This document shows, in pieces, positions 1 through 5,630 of a stretch of DNA of 10,574 nucleotides. The DNA is taken from assembly GCA_041752395.1 (NCBI GenBank), contig JBGSWN010000102.1, forward strand, positions 1 through 10,574. Reading direction: 5' to 3'. Numbering within the stretch: position 1 is the stretch's first letter; every line of letters starts with the position of its first letter. A model generated the notes under the pieces. That model made no database searches, was not told the DNA's origin, and saw only the letters and a list, made by a program, of their open reading frames with translations. A program made the translations under genes and the position numbers. Source of the DNA: UBA6168 sp041752395. GTDB taxonomy: Bacteria; Bacteroidota; Bacteroidia; Chitinophagales; Saprospiraceae.

Positions 1-1
1 G

Positions 2-211
2 TTTCCCAATCCAACAACAGGAATGGTTGAGATACAGGGAATAAACTCCGACGATGTGACTGTGAGATTAAAAGACAGTATGGGAAGGCTCATTGCAGTG
101 GTTGAAACAACTGGCGGACATATAAACCTCGGCAGTTTGCCCAATGGTGTATATTTTTTGGAGTTGCTCACAACAGGACAATCAACCATAAGGCGCATCA
201 TTAAAAATTAA
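2..211 (+). CDS. C-terminal end of a T9SS-secreted protein (partial, 5' end outside window)
   Basis: The reading frame is open from the first bases of the window and ends with TAA at 209-211. The 69 visible residues start with FPNPTTG, the usual opening of a type A T9SS C-terminal sorting domain. They continue through the expected beta-strand pattern (VTVRLKDSMGRLI, then LPNGVYFLEL) and finish with the basic tail RRIIKN. In this family the domain directs export across the outer membrane by the Por/T9SS machinery and is then cleaved. The function of the protein itself cannot be told because its body lies upstream. The internal ATG at 23 falls inside the sorting domain and is not the start. No T-rich terminator directly follows the stop. 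Confidence 0.88.
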   Translation, partial: FPNPTTGMVEIQGINSDDVTVRLKDSMGRLIAVVETTGGHINLGSLPNGVYFLELLTTGQSTIRRIIKN

Positions 212-268
212 AGCCAAATAATGCTTTGAATCAAAGTGGTGCCATAGCGTTTGTCTATAATCGGCGCC

Positions 269-432
269 AATAGGTTTTCCCGGCCAAGGTACAGGACAGG
301 TCTTGCAAAGAGGGGGGTGGGGCGGAACACCCCTTATCCCGATAAGCTATCAGGACTCCCCCTGAAGAGCCGCCGAAGAGCCTGTCCTGCAATTCGGGAC
401 GGCGATGAGGGGCAAGCGTTCTATACTCTGCT
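269..432. repeat. Degenerate hairpin-rich intergenic repeat, copy A
   Basis: The copy opens with AATAGGTTTTCCCG (269-282), identical to 10473-10486 at the other end of the window. It continues with a G-rich hairpin segment (about 312-333). It then carries a block at 367-414 that matches 494-541 of copy B with only a few differences, including GAGCCGCCGAAGAGC and an ATTCGGGACGGCGA core. No matching right terminal arm is visible, so the copy looks truncated or eroded. Both strands are open in places, but the short ORFs are low-complexity and overlap the repeat, so I do not call genes here. Confidence 0.7.
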
Positions 433-568
433 GTAATAGGTTTTGTGCAAACAGGGGGGTGGGCGGAACGCCCCAAAATCCCCTTCCCCTGACGAGCCGC
501 CGAAGAGCTTGTCCCGCTATTCGGGACGGCGAGGAAGGGCAGAATATGGTTTGCACAAAACCTATTAC
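433..568. repeat. Inverted-repeat-bounded element, copy B (136 bp)
   Basis: Positions 433-452 (GTAATAGGTTTTGTGCAAAC) and 549-568 are perfect reverse complements over 20 bp. Between them lie a G-run, a GGGCG-GAA-CGCCC hairpin (461-473) and the block at 494-541 shared with copy A. That block contains GTCCCG/CGGGAC and CGCCG/CGGCG stems. There is no coding capacity of note. The layout resembles a small non-autonomous mobile element or a large intergenic palindrome. A TA dinucleotide sits near both ends, which would fit a TA target duplication, but that is weak. Related ends occur at 269 and 10472. Confidence 0.75.
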
Positions 569-833
569 CGTTAAGTATAAATGCTTTGAAATGGACAAAA
601 CCTAATGGCGCAAAGTATAAGAATCAACCTAATGGTTGCAGGGTTTAGTAATTAAAAACAAACCCCATTGACCATTTATTTAGGTGATTTAACGGTAAAG
701 AATTAATTGAATTCTTCCGCAGCGCCGGGCTTCGCAGTCCGGCACAATTTTATGTAGTCGAGTTGTGGAATAGAAGTAATCATGTACCTTGTGCTTTCTC
801 CCGAAAGCCAGTGGCTTTTCGTCACCAAATTAA
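569..833. other. Non-coding stretch upstream of the tricorn-like gene
   Basis: I see no convincing gene. The stretch is AT-rich, with two CCTAATGG occurrences (about 601 and 629) and the hairpin at 724-743. A weak match to the Bacteroidota promoter pattern lies at 763-792: TTG, 19 bases, then TACCTTGT against the TAnnTTTG consensus. It is too poor to call on its own. Confidence 0.4.
724..743. terminator. GC-rich hairpin, possible weak terminator
   Basis: GCCGGGCT (724-731) pairs with AGTCCGGC (736-743) around a TCGC loop, giving an 8-bp stem with one G-T pair. The plus strand continues ACAATTTTA, a poor T tract. It may be a weak terminator for plus-strand read-through or simply a stable intergenic hairpin. 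Confidence 0.35.
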
Positions 834-865
834 ACAAAAAGCGCCGTTGCCAAGGCGTTTTTTGT
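834..865. terminator. Bidirectional terminator-like hairpin in the tricorn gene leader
   Basis: ACAAAAAG precedes CGCC (842-845), an 8-base loop, GGCG (854-857), and TTTTTTGT. The A tract and T tract can extend the stem and provide a U tail on either strand. The hairpin ends 44 bases before the ATG at 909, leaving little room for a separate promoter. Confidence 0.55.
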
Positions 866-908
866 CCACCAATTTCAAAACAAACAACTTACTTAAGTGT
901 CCACCAAA

Positions 909-3900
909 ATGAAAACTCAACTCCCCCTCTTCGCACTGTTCCTGCTCCTCGCAAACCAAGCCGTTGCGCAAGCAACCCGGCTCCTCCGCAATCCCGCCAT
1001 CAGCGCCACGCACATCGCCTTCTCGTATGCGGGCGAGGTATGGGTGGCCGACCGGGACGGCCATAATGTGCGCCGCCTGACCACCCACGCGGGGCAGGAA
1101 GGCAACGCCTACTTCTCGCCGGACGGCAAAACGGTGGCCTTCACGGGCGAGTACGATGGCAACGCTGACGTGTTCACTGTGCCCGTGGAGGGCGGCGAAC
1201 CGAAGCGCCTCACTTGGCATCCGCTGCCCGACCTCGTGCGGGGCTGGACGCCGGACGGCAAGCAGGTAGTCTTTGCCAGCGGCAGGGAAAATGCGCCCTA
1301 TTCCTACCCCGACCATTTTTGGAAAGTTGGTACGAATGGGAAGGGGCTGGAGGAATCGCTGCCTATTCCAAGGGTCTGGGACGGCAGCTACTCGCCCGAC
1401 GGGAAGCGGTTCGCCTATCAGATGGTAATGCCTTGGGAGGAGGAATTCCGCAACTACCGGGGCGGGCAAAACGGCCCCATCCGGCTCATTGACCTCAGCA
1501 GTTTTGAAGAGGAAAAACTGCCTTTCGACGGGGCGAACGACAAAGACCCGCAGTGGGTCGGCGACGAGGTTTTCTTCCTCTCCGACCGTGACTACGGTAT
1601 GAACGTCTGGGCATACTCCCTGAAAACCAAGCAGTTGCGACAGGTGACGCATTTCAAGGAGTTTGATTGCAAAAATCTGAATTCGGGCGCTGGTATGCTG
1701 ATTTTTGAAAATGGTGGCCAGCTTTACACGCTTGATACGAAGGGCGGTGAGCCTAAAAAATTGCCCATCGTCGTGGAGGGTGACTTCGCTTCGGCGAGGC
1801 CGCATTGGGAAAAAGTAGAAGGCAACGTGACGGATTATTCACTTTCCCCTTCGGGAAAACGGGTGCTGTTCTCTGCCCGTGGCGATGTGTTTAGCGTACC
1901 TGCCGAGAAAGGCGATGTACGCAATTTGACCACCGGCACGGCCGCTGCCGACCGCAGCCCCTCCTTTTCACCGGATGGCGAAAAAATCGCTTATTTCAGT
2001 GATGAAAGTGGTGAGTACCAGCTTTTTATAGCCGATAATTTTGGCAAAGTAGAAAAGAAGATTGCGCTGCAAAGCCCCACGTTTTACTACACGCCCGTCT
2101 GGTCGCCGGACTCGAAAAACCTCGGCTTTGGCGATGCTGACCGCAACCTCTGGTACGTGGAAATCGCCACGGGAAAGGCCACGTTGGTGGACAATGAAGG
2201 CTCGGCGCACCCAGAGCGCAACATCTCCCCCGCCTGGTCGCCGGACTCGAAATGGATAGCCTACTCCAAGCGCCTGAAGAATGAGTTCAACACCATTTTT
2301 GTCTATTCGCTGGCGCAAAAAAAGAGCACGCAGTTCACCGACGGCATGTCGAACTGCAAGTCGCCCGTTTGGGACAAAAGCGGCAAGTACCTCTACTTCC
2401 TTTCCAGCACCGATTTCGCCCTCGGCGTGGGTTGGCTCGACCTCAGTTCGTACAGCCGGGTTTCTTCGCAAAATGTCTATGTCGCTGTTTTATCCAAAAA
2501 AGAAGACTCCCCGCTGAAGCCGCTGAGCGACGAGGAGGAGAAGCCTGACACCACTAAAAAGGACACTTCCAAGGTTGTAAATATTGACTTCGACGGCATC
2601 GGCCAGCGCATCCTTGCACTTGATTTGCCCGCCAAAAACTACTTCTACCTTGGCGCTGGCGAGGAGGGCGTGCTGTTTTTTGGTGAATGGCAAGCAGACC
2701 CTACCACCACTTTCGGGGCCACGTTTGCCGTAGGCAGGTATAAAATGGCGGAGCGAAAATCGGAGGAAGTGATGGGCGGCCTGTCCCGTTTCGACCTCAG
2801 TTTCGATGGCAAAAAAATGCTCTACGGAACGCCCGACAACTCGTGGGGAATCGTGGATGCTACAAGTACGCCAAAACCGGGGGACGGCAAGCTGAACTTC
2901 TCCGAAATGCAAATGAAAGTGGACCCGCTGGCCGAGGCCCGACAGATTTTTCGGGAGGCGTGGCGCTTCCAGCGGGACTATTTTTATGTGGAAAACGTCC
3001 ACGGCCTCGACATGGACTGGGCTTACAAAACCTACTCGCCGTGGGTGGAAAGCGTCCGCCACCGCTCCGATTTGAACTACCTCCTCGATATTTTGGGCGG
3101 TGAAACAAGCATCGGTCACTCCTTCGTGGGCGGCGGCGACTATCCCGATGTGGACCGAGTGCCCGTCGGTTTGCTTGGCGCAAACTATGAAATCGCCAAT
3201 GGAAAGTACCGCTTCGCAAAAATATTCAATGGTGAAAACTGGAACCCGACGCTGAAAGCGCCCCTCACGCAGCCCGGCGTGGACGTCAATGAAGGCGATT
3301 ATTTATTGGCGGTAAATGGTGTTCCGCTCGATGCTTCCGCCAATGTTTATAGTGCTTTCGAGCGCACGGCCGGCAAACAGACCCGCCTTTTAATCAACAA
3401 TAAACCCAGCAATGACGGCGCAAGGGAAGTGACCGTCGTGCCAGTCGGCAATGAAGGCGGCCTCCGCCAACTCGAATGGGTGGAAAGCAACCGCCGCAAG
3501 GTGGACGAACTCAGTGGCGGCAAGCTCGCATACGTTTGGATACCGAATACGGGCGGCGAGGGCTACACCTATTTCAACCGCTGGTATTTTGCGCAAAAGG
3601 ACAAAAAAGGAGCGGTGATTGACGAGCGCTTCAACCAAGGTGGTTACATCGCCGACTATATTATAGAGGTGCTGTCGAGGACGCATTTCGGCTATTTCAA
3701 CAACCCCGTCGGCGACAAGCAGCCGATGCTCTCACAGGACGCCGCCATCCATGGCCCGAAGGTCATGCTCATCAATGAAATGGCGGGCAGCGGCGGCGAT
3801 ATGTTGCCGTATATGTTCCGTTTTAAAAAAATCGGCCCGCTCGTCGGCAAAAAAACCTGGGGAGGCCTCGTTGGCATCTGGGACGTGCCGGGGCTGATGG

Positions 3901-4139
3901 ACGGCGGCGGCATCACGGCACCCCGTGGCGGCTTCTTCAACGTCAACGGTGAATGGGACGTTGAAAACAAAGGCGTCGCCCCGGATGTGGAGGTGGACAT
4001 GACGCCAAAACTCGTCAACCAAGGCCATGACCCGCAGCTGGAAGAAGGGGTGCGGCAAGCAATGGAATTGCTTAAGACGCAGGAGGTGAAATTTTTGCCG
4101 CAACCGGCTGACCCGGTGAAAGTGCGGCGGCCGAAATAG
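909..4139 (+). CDS. Exported tricorn-type S41 family peptidase (beta-propeller, PDZ, S41)
   Basis: This 1076-residue protein has the length and order of tricorn protease. Residues 1-22 are a signal peptide ending AVAQA, so it acts outside the cytoplasm, unlike archaeal tricorn. Residues about 23-520 carry repeated PD40/TolB-like propeller motifs such as FSPDGKTVAF, WTPDGKQVVF and WSPDSKWIAY. A charged linker (about 531-555) follows, then a second propeller part, the C1 helical domain from about 675, a PDZ domain (about 754-840) and the S41 core. By alignment the catalytic residues are His737 (SIGHSF), Ser961 (MAGSGGD) and Glu1019 (VENKGVAPD). The Ser961-Glu1019 spacing of 58 equals that of Thermoplasma tricorn (Ser965, Glu1023). 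The residue before His737 is Gly instead of Ser. The likely role is oligopeptide or protein degradation in the envelope. I preferred ATG 909 to the in-frame GTG 897 because it starts exactly at the signal peptide. It appears monocistronic, with a terminator 32 bases downstream. Confidence 0.93.
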   Translation: MKTQLPLFALFLLLANQAVAQATRLLRNPAISATHIAFSYAGEVWVADRDGHNVRRLTTHAGQEGNAYFSPDGKTVAFTGEYDGNADVFTVPVEGGEPKRLTWHPLPDLVRGWTPDGKQVVFASGRENAPYSYPDHFWKVGTNGKGLEESLPIPRVWDGSYSPDGKRFAYQMVMPWEEEFRNYRGGQNGPIRLIDLSSFEEEKLPFDGANDKDPQWVGDEVFFLSDRDYGMNVWAYSLKTKQLRQVTHFKEFDCKNLNSGAGMLIFENGGQLYTLDTKGGEPKKLPIVVEGDFASARPHWEKVEGNVTDYSLSPSGKRVLFSARGDVFSVPAEKGDVRNLTTGTAAADRSPSFSPDGEKIAYFSDESGEYQLFIADNFGKVEKKIALQSPTFYYTPVWSPDSKNLGFGDADRNLWYVEIATGKATLVDNEGSAHPERNISPAWSPDSKWIAYSKRLKNEFNTIFVYSLAQKKSTQFTDGMSNCKSPVWDKSGKYLYFLSSTDFALGVGWLDLSSYSRVSSQNVYVAVLSKKEDSPLKPLSDEEEKPDTTKKDTSKVVNIDFDGIGQRILALDLPAKNYFYLGAGEEGVLFFGEWQADPTTTFGATFAVGRYKMAERKSEEVMGGLSRFDLSFDGKKMLYGTPDNSWGIVDATSTPKPGDGKLNFSEMQMKVDPLAEARQIFREAWRFQRDYFYVENVHGLDMDWAYKTYSPWVESVRHRSDLNYLLDILGGETSIGHSFVGGGDYPDVDRVPVGLLGANYEIANGKYRFAKIFNGENWNPTLKAPLTQPGVDVNEGDYLLAVNGVPLDASANVYSAFERTAGKQTRLLINNKPSNDGAREVTVVPVGNEGGLRQLEWVESNRRKVDELSGGKLAYVWIPNTGGEGYTYFNRWYFAQKDKKGAVIDERFNQGGYIADYIIEVLSRTHFGYFNNPVGDKQPMLSQDAAIHGPKVMLINEMAGSGGDMLPYMFRFKKIGPLVGKKTWGGLVGIWDVPGLMDGGGITAPRGGFFNVNGEWDVENKGVAPDVEVDMTPKLVNQGHDPQLEEGVRQAMELLKTQEVKFLPQPADPVKVRRPK

Positions 4140-4171
4140 CAGTAGTTATTGGGGTATTGAGTTATTGCAGG

Positions 4172-4214
4172 AAAAGCGGCGGCATCTTTTGGAGGATGCC
4201 GCCGCTTTTTTTTT
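4172..4214 (+). terminator. Strong intrinsic terminator of the tricorn-like gene
   Basis: A perfect 15-bp stem (4172-4186 with 4195-4209, core GCGGCGGCATC/GATGCCGCCGC) closes an 8-base loop and runs into nine Ts (4206-4214). It starts 32 bases after the stop of the peptidase gene. The A tract on the left arm means it could also work on the minus strand. Confidence 0.9.
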
Positions 4215-4260
4215 AAGAAGCAAAAACAGATATTTTGCAAAGCCAAATTTGAGACTGTTT

Positions 4261-4460
4261 TCAAAACAACTTCCCCTGCCCCTTCACTTCAAAATCAACC
4301 GTGTCTCCGGTGTGAAGCTTTTCTGGTGGGTAAGAAACTATTTTAAAACCTCTCAACGGTCATAAAACTTGGCAGCGTAGGGAATAAATTTCCCCACCCA
4401 CTTATCCCAAACTTGAACCCAAGGTTTTTGTAACCTGTCAGAATTAACTCGACAAACTAA
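4261..4460 (-). pseudogene. Possible relic of an unidentified gene, split by a frameshift
   Basis: Two overlapping minus-strand open stretches read like the C-terminus of one protein. The first (4460-4353, 35 codons, no ATG) includes QKPWVQVWDKWVGKFIPYAA and ends KFYDR-stop. The second, in another frame (4359-4261), reads on as RGFKIVSYPPEKLHTGDTVD and ends KGQGKLF-stop. Both have ordinary codon use and an amphipathic, protein-like composition, and they meet at 4353-4359, as a one-base indel would produce. No start codon or upstream part is present, and a minus-strand terminator lies just upstream at 4470-4497. I do not recognise the family. Chance open reading of about 65 residues remains possible. 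Confidence 0.3.
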
Positions 4461-4469
4461 CTACTTCGC

Positions 4470-4497
4470 AAAAAAAAGAAAGCCGGACGTGCCGGCT
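4470..4497 (-). terminator. Minus-strand intrinsic terminator
   Basis: On the minus strand, AGCCGG (complement of 4497-4492), a 5-base loop and CCGGCT are followed by TTCTTTTTTT. It lies 233 bases past the regulator stop codon and could act as a second-stage terminator for that operon. It has no T tract on the plus strand. Confidence 0.65.
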
Positions 4498-4653
4498 CCC
4501 AACTCCAATCAATTTAAGGTATTTATTGCTAAATAATCCTTAATCTTAATGTTTCATAATGCGAGAAAGATTGGGTTTTCTTGGTGTTGTAATAAGTTAA
4601 GCGCTTGTGTTCGTAAGGGGAAAATAAGTCGGCTGCTTTTAGCAAGGCAAAGG

Positions 4654-4680
4654 TAAAAATGCCTTGTTAGCAAAAGGCAT
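4654..4680 (-). terminator. Likely terminator of the LytTR regulator gene
   Basis: On the minus strand, ATGCCTT (4680-4674), an 8-base loop and AAGGCAT (4665-4659) are followed by TTTT. It starts 50 bases after the regulator stop. A competing hairpin shares the middle arm: 4643-4649 (CAAGGCA on plus) can pair with 4660-4666. Positions 4498-4653 otherwise hold nothing I can name. Confidence 0.55.
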
Positions 4681-4681
4681 C

Positions 4682-4715
4682 GGCGGGACGAAAGGCGGGA
4701 TAGCTGGGACGAAGG
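4682..4715. repeat. 21-bp-period direct-repeat box, copy 1 (downstream of regulator gene)
   Basis: GGGACGAAA (4685-4693) and GGGACGAAG (4706-4714) are 9-mers with one difference, 21 bases apart start to start. The whole 34-base block aligns without gaps to 7978-8011 with 26 identities by my count. It sits between the regulator stop codon and its hairpin. It may be a regulator-binding site or a dispersed repeat. Confidence 0.5.
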
Positions 4716-4729
4716 CAGCCTTTTGTGTT

Positions 4730-5482
4730 TCAATAAAAAAACTTCAAGCGCTGCAGCAGTGCCTCCCGGTAGTTGTTGCTGACGGGAACGCTGGCATCAC
4801 CGACCATGACGAAATTGCTGCCCACTTTTTCCACCTTGTCAATATTGACCACATAAGAACGGTGCGTCTGCATAAAATGGGTGCTCGGCAATATTTCAAA
4901 GAAATCCTTTAATGTGGAACGTATCACATGGCGGTTGTCAATGAAATGTAGTTCCAAATAATTTTTAAAAGCCTGTATATAGCGTATGTCGCTGATGGTT
5001 ATTTTTCGAAAAACCAAGTCGTCCTTCACGAATATGGCGTCATTCACCAATACCTCATCTGTCACCTTGGTATGGGATTTCGGCAATTGAAGGGCTTCGT
5101 TTGTTTTCGAGAAATTCTTCAGTGCTACCTCGATGGCAGCGAATATATCGGAGGGCGTAAATGGTTTTACCAGATACCCATAAGGTTCCGTTTGGGCAGC
5201 TTCCCGGATGGTGGCTGGGTCGCTGAAGGCGGAAAGGAAAATGAACGGGATTTTATACCGCTCCCTGATTTGTTCTGCCAACCAAATGCCTGATTTTTCG
5301 CCTTTCAATTGAATATCGAGAATTGCGATGTCCGTATCCTTGCGTTCCAAAATGGCAAGGGCTTCCTCTGCCTTCATTGCATCGCCGGAGATATCGTAGC
5401 CTATCTCCTCGAGCGAGTCCCGGAGGCTGTCCAATGTGATAAATTCGTCTTCGACAATTAAGACACGTACTTTCTCATTCAT
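4730..5482 (-). CDS. LytTR-family two-component response regulator
   Basis: This 250-residue protein is a DNA-binding response regulator. Residues 4-122 are a receiver (REC) domain with acidic pocket Glu11/Asp12, phospho-acceptor Asp56 in AILDIQLKGE, switch Ser84 and the conserved Lys106 in YLVKPF. Residues about 150-250 form a LytTR DNA-binding domain, recognised by the DIRYIQAFKNYLELHF segment and the FMQTHRSYVVNIDKVEKV motif. The usual length for this class is about 240-250 residues, so it is complete. It lies 148 bases downstream of the sensor kinase gene on the same strand, and the two very probably form a pair. A candidate promoter in the gap (5529-5557) suggests it can also be transcribed alone. 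Its targets are not known. The neighbouring 21-bp-period repeats are candidates. Start ATG 5482 is followed directly by the first REC strand (VRVLIVEDE). Confidence 0.95.
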   Translation of the reverse strand: MNEKVRVLIVEDEFITLDSLRDSLEEIGYDISGDAMKAEEALAILERKDTDIAILDIQLKGEKSGIWLAEQIRERYKIPFIFLSAFSDPATIREAAQTEPYGYLVKPFTPSDIFAAIEVALKNFSKTNEALQLPKSHTKVTDEVLVNDAIFVKDDLVFRKITISDIRYIQAFKNYLELHFIDNRHVIRSTLKDFFEILPSTHFMQTHRSYVVNIDKVEKVGSNFVMVGDASVPVSNNYREALLQRLKFFY

Positions 5483-5528
5483 GATGTTGAGGGTATTTTA
5501 AACGTATTTTGACAACAGTTCAGAAAGA

Positions 5529-5557
5529 GAAAATTATGGCAACTTATAACCAATCAA
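5529..5557 (-). promoter_or_regulatory. Candidate promoter of the regulator gene
   Basis: Read on the minus strand, TTG (5557-5555), 18 bases, then TAATTTTC (5536-5529) matches the Bacteroidota pattern TTG-N(about 19)-TAnnTTTG at 7 of 8 positions in the -7 element. It would give a leader of about 40 bases before ATG 5482. AT-rich gaps produce such matches by chance, so this is tentative. Confidence 0.3.
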
Positions 5558-5575
5558 CGGGACAAGTTAAAACAA

Positions 5576-5613
5576 GGCCGGGACGAAGATATGGAATGCT
5601 TGGGATAAAAAGG
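5576..5613. repeat. Direct-repeat box, copy 3 (between kinase and regulator genes)
   Basis: GGGACGAAG (5580-5588) is followed after 22 bases by GGGATAAAA (5602-5610). This resembles copies 1 and 2 but is more diverged. The box lies about 20 bases upstream (on the minus strand) of the candidate regulator promoter, a normal position for an activator site. Confidence 0.4.
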
Positions 5614-5630
5614 CGCTTAACGACCCATAT

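Noticed and set aside
312..541. CRISPR-like array, suggested by repeated blocks
   Set aside because: There are only two diverged copies, of unequal spacing (127 to 166 bases), with no uniform spacers and no cas genes.
251..605. Several short open frames on both strands within repeats A and B
   Set aside because: They follow the repeat units and hairpins, and the same peptides appear in both copies only because the DNA is repeated.
822..1805. 327-codon open frame on the minus strand
   Set aside because: It lies antisense to the N-terminal half of the tricorn-like gene, whose motifs are unambiguous. The antisense product has no recognisable domain and a shadow-like composition.
3692..4264. 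190-codon minus-strand open frame over the end of the peptidase gene
   Set aside because: It runs antisense through the conserved S41 active-site region and through the terminator stem, so it is a shadow.
4165..4365. 66-codon plus-strand open frame
   Set aside because: It starts within the terminator of the peptidase gene and is antisense to the more protein-like relic.
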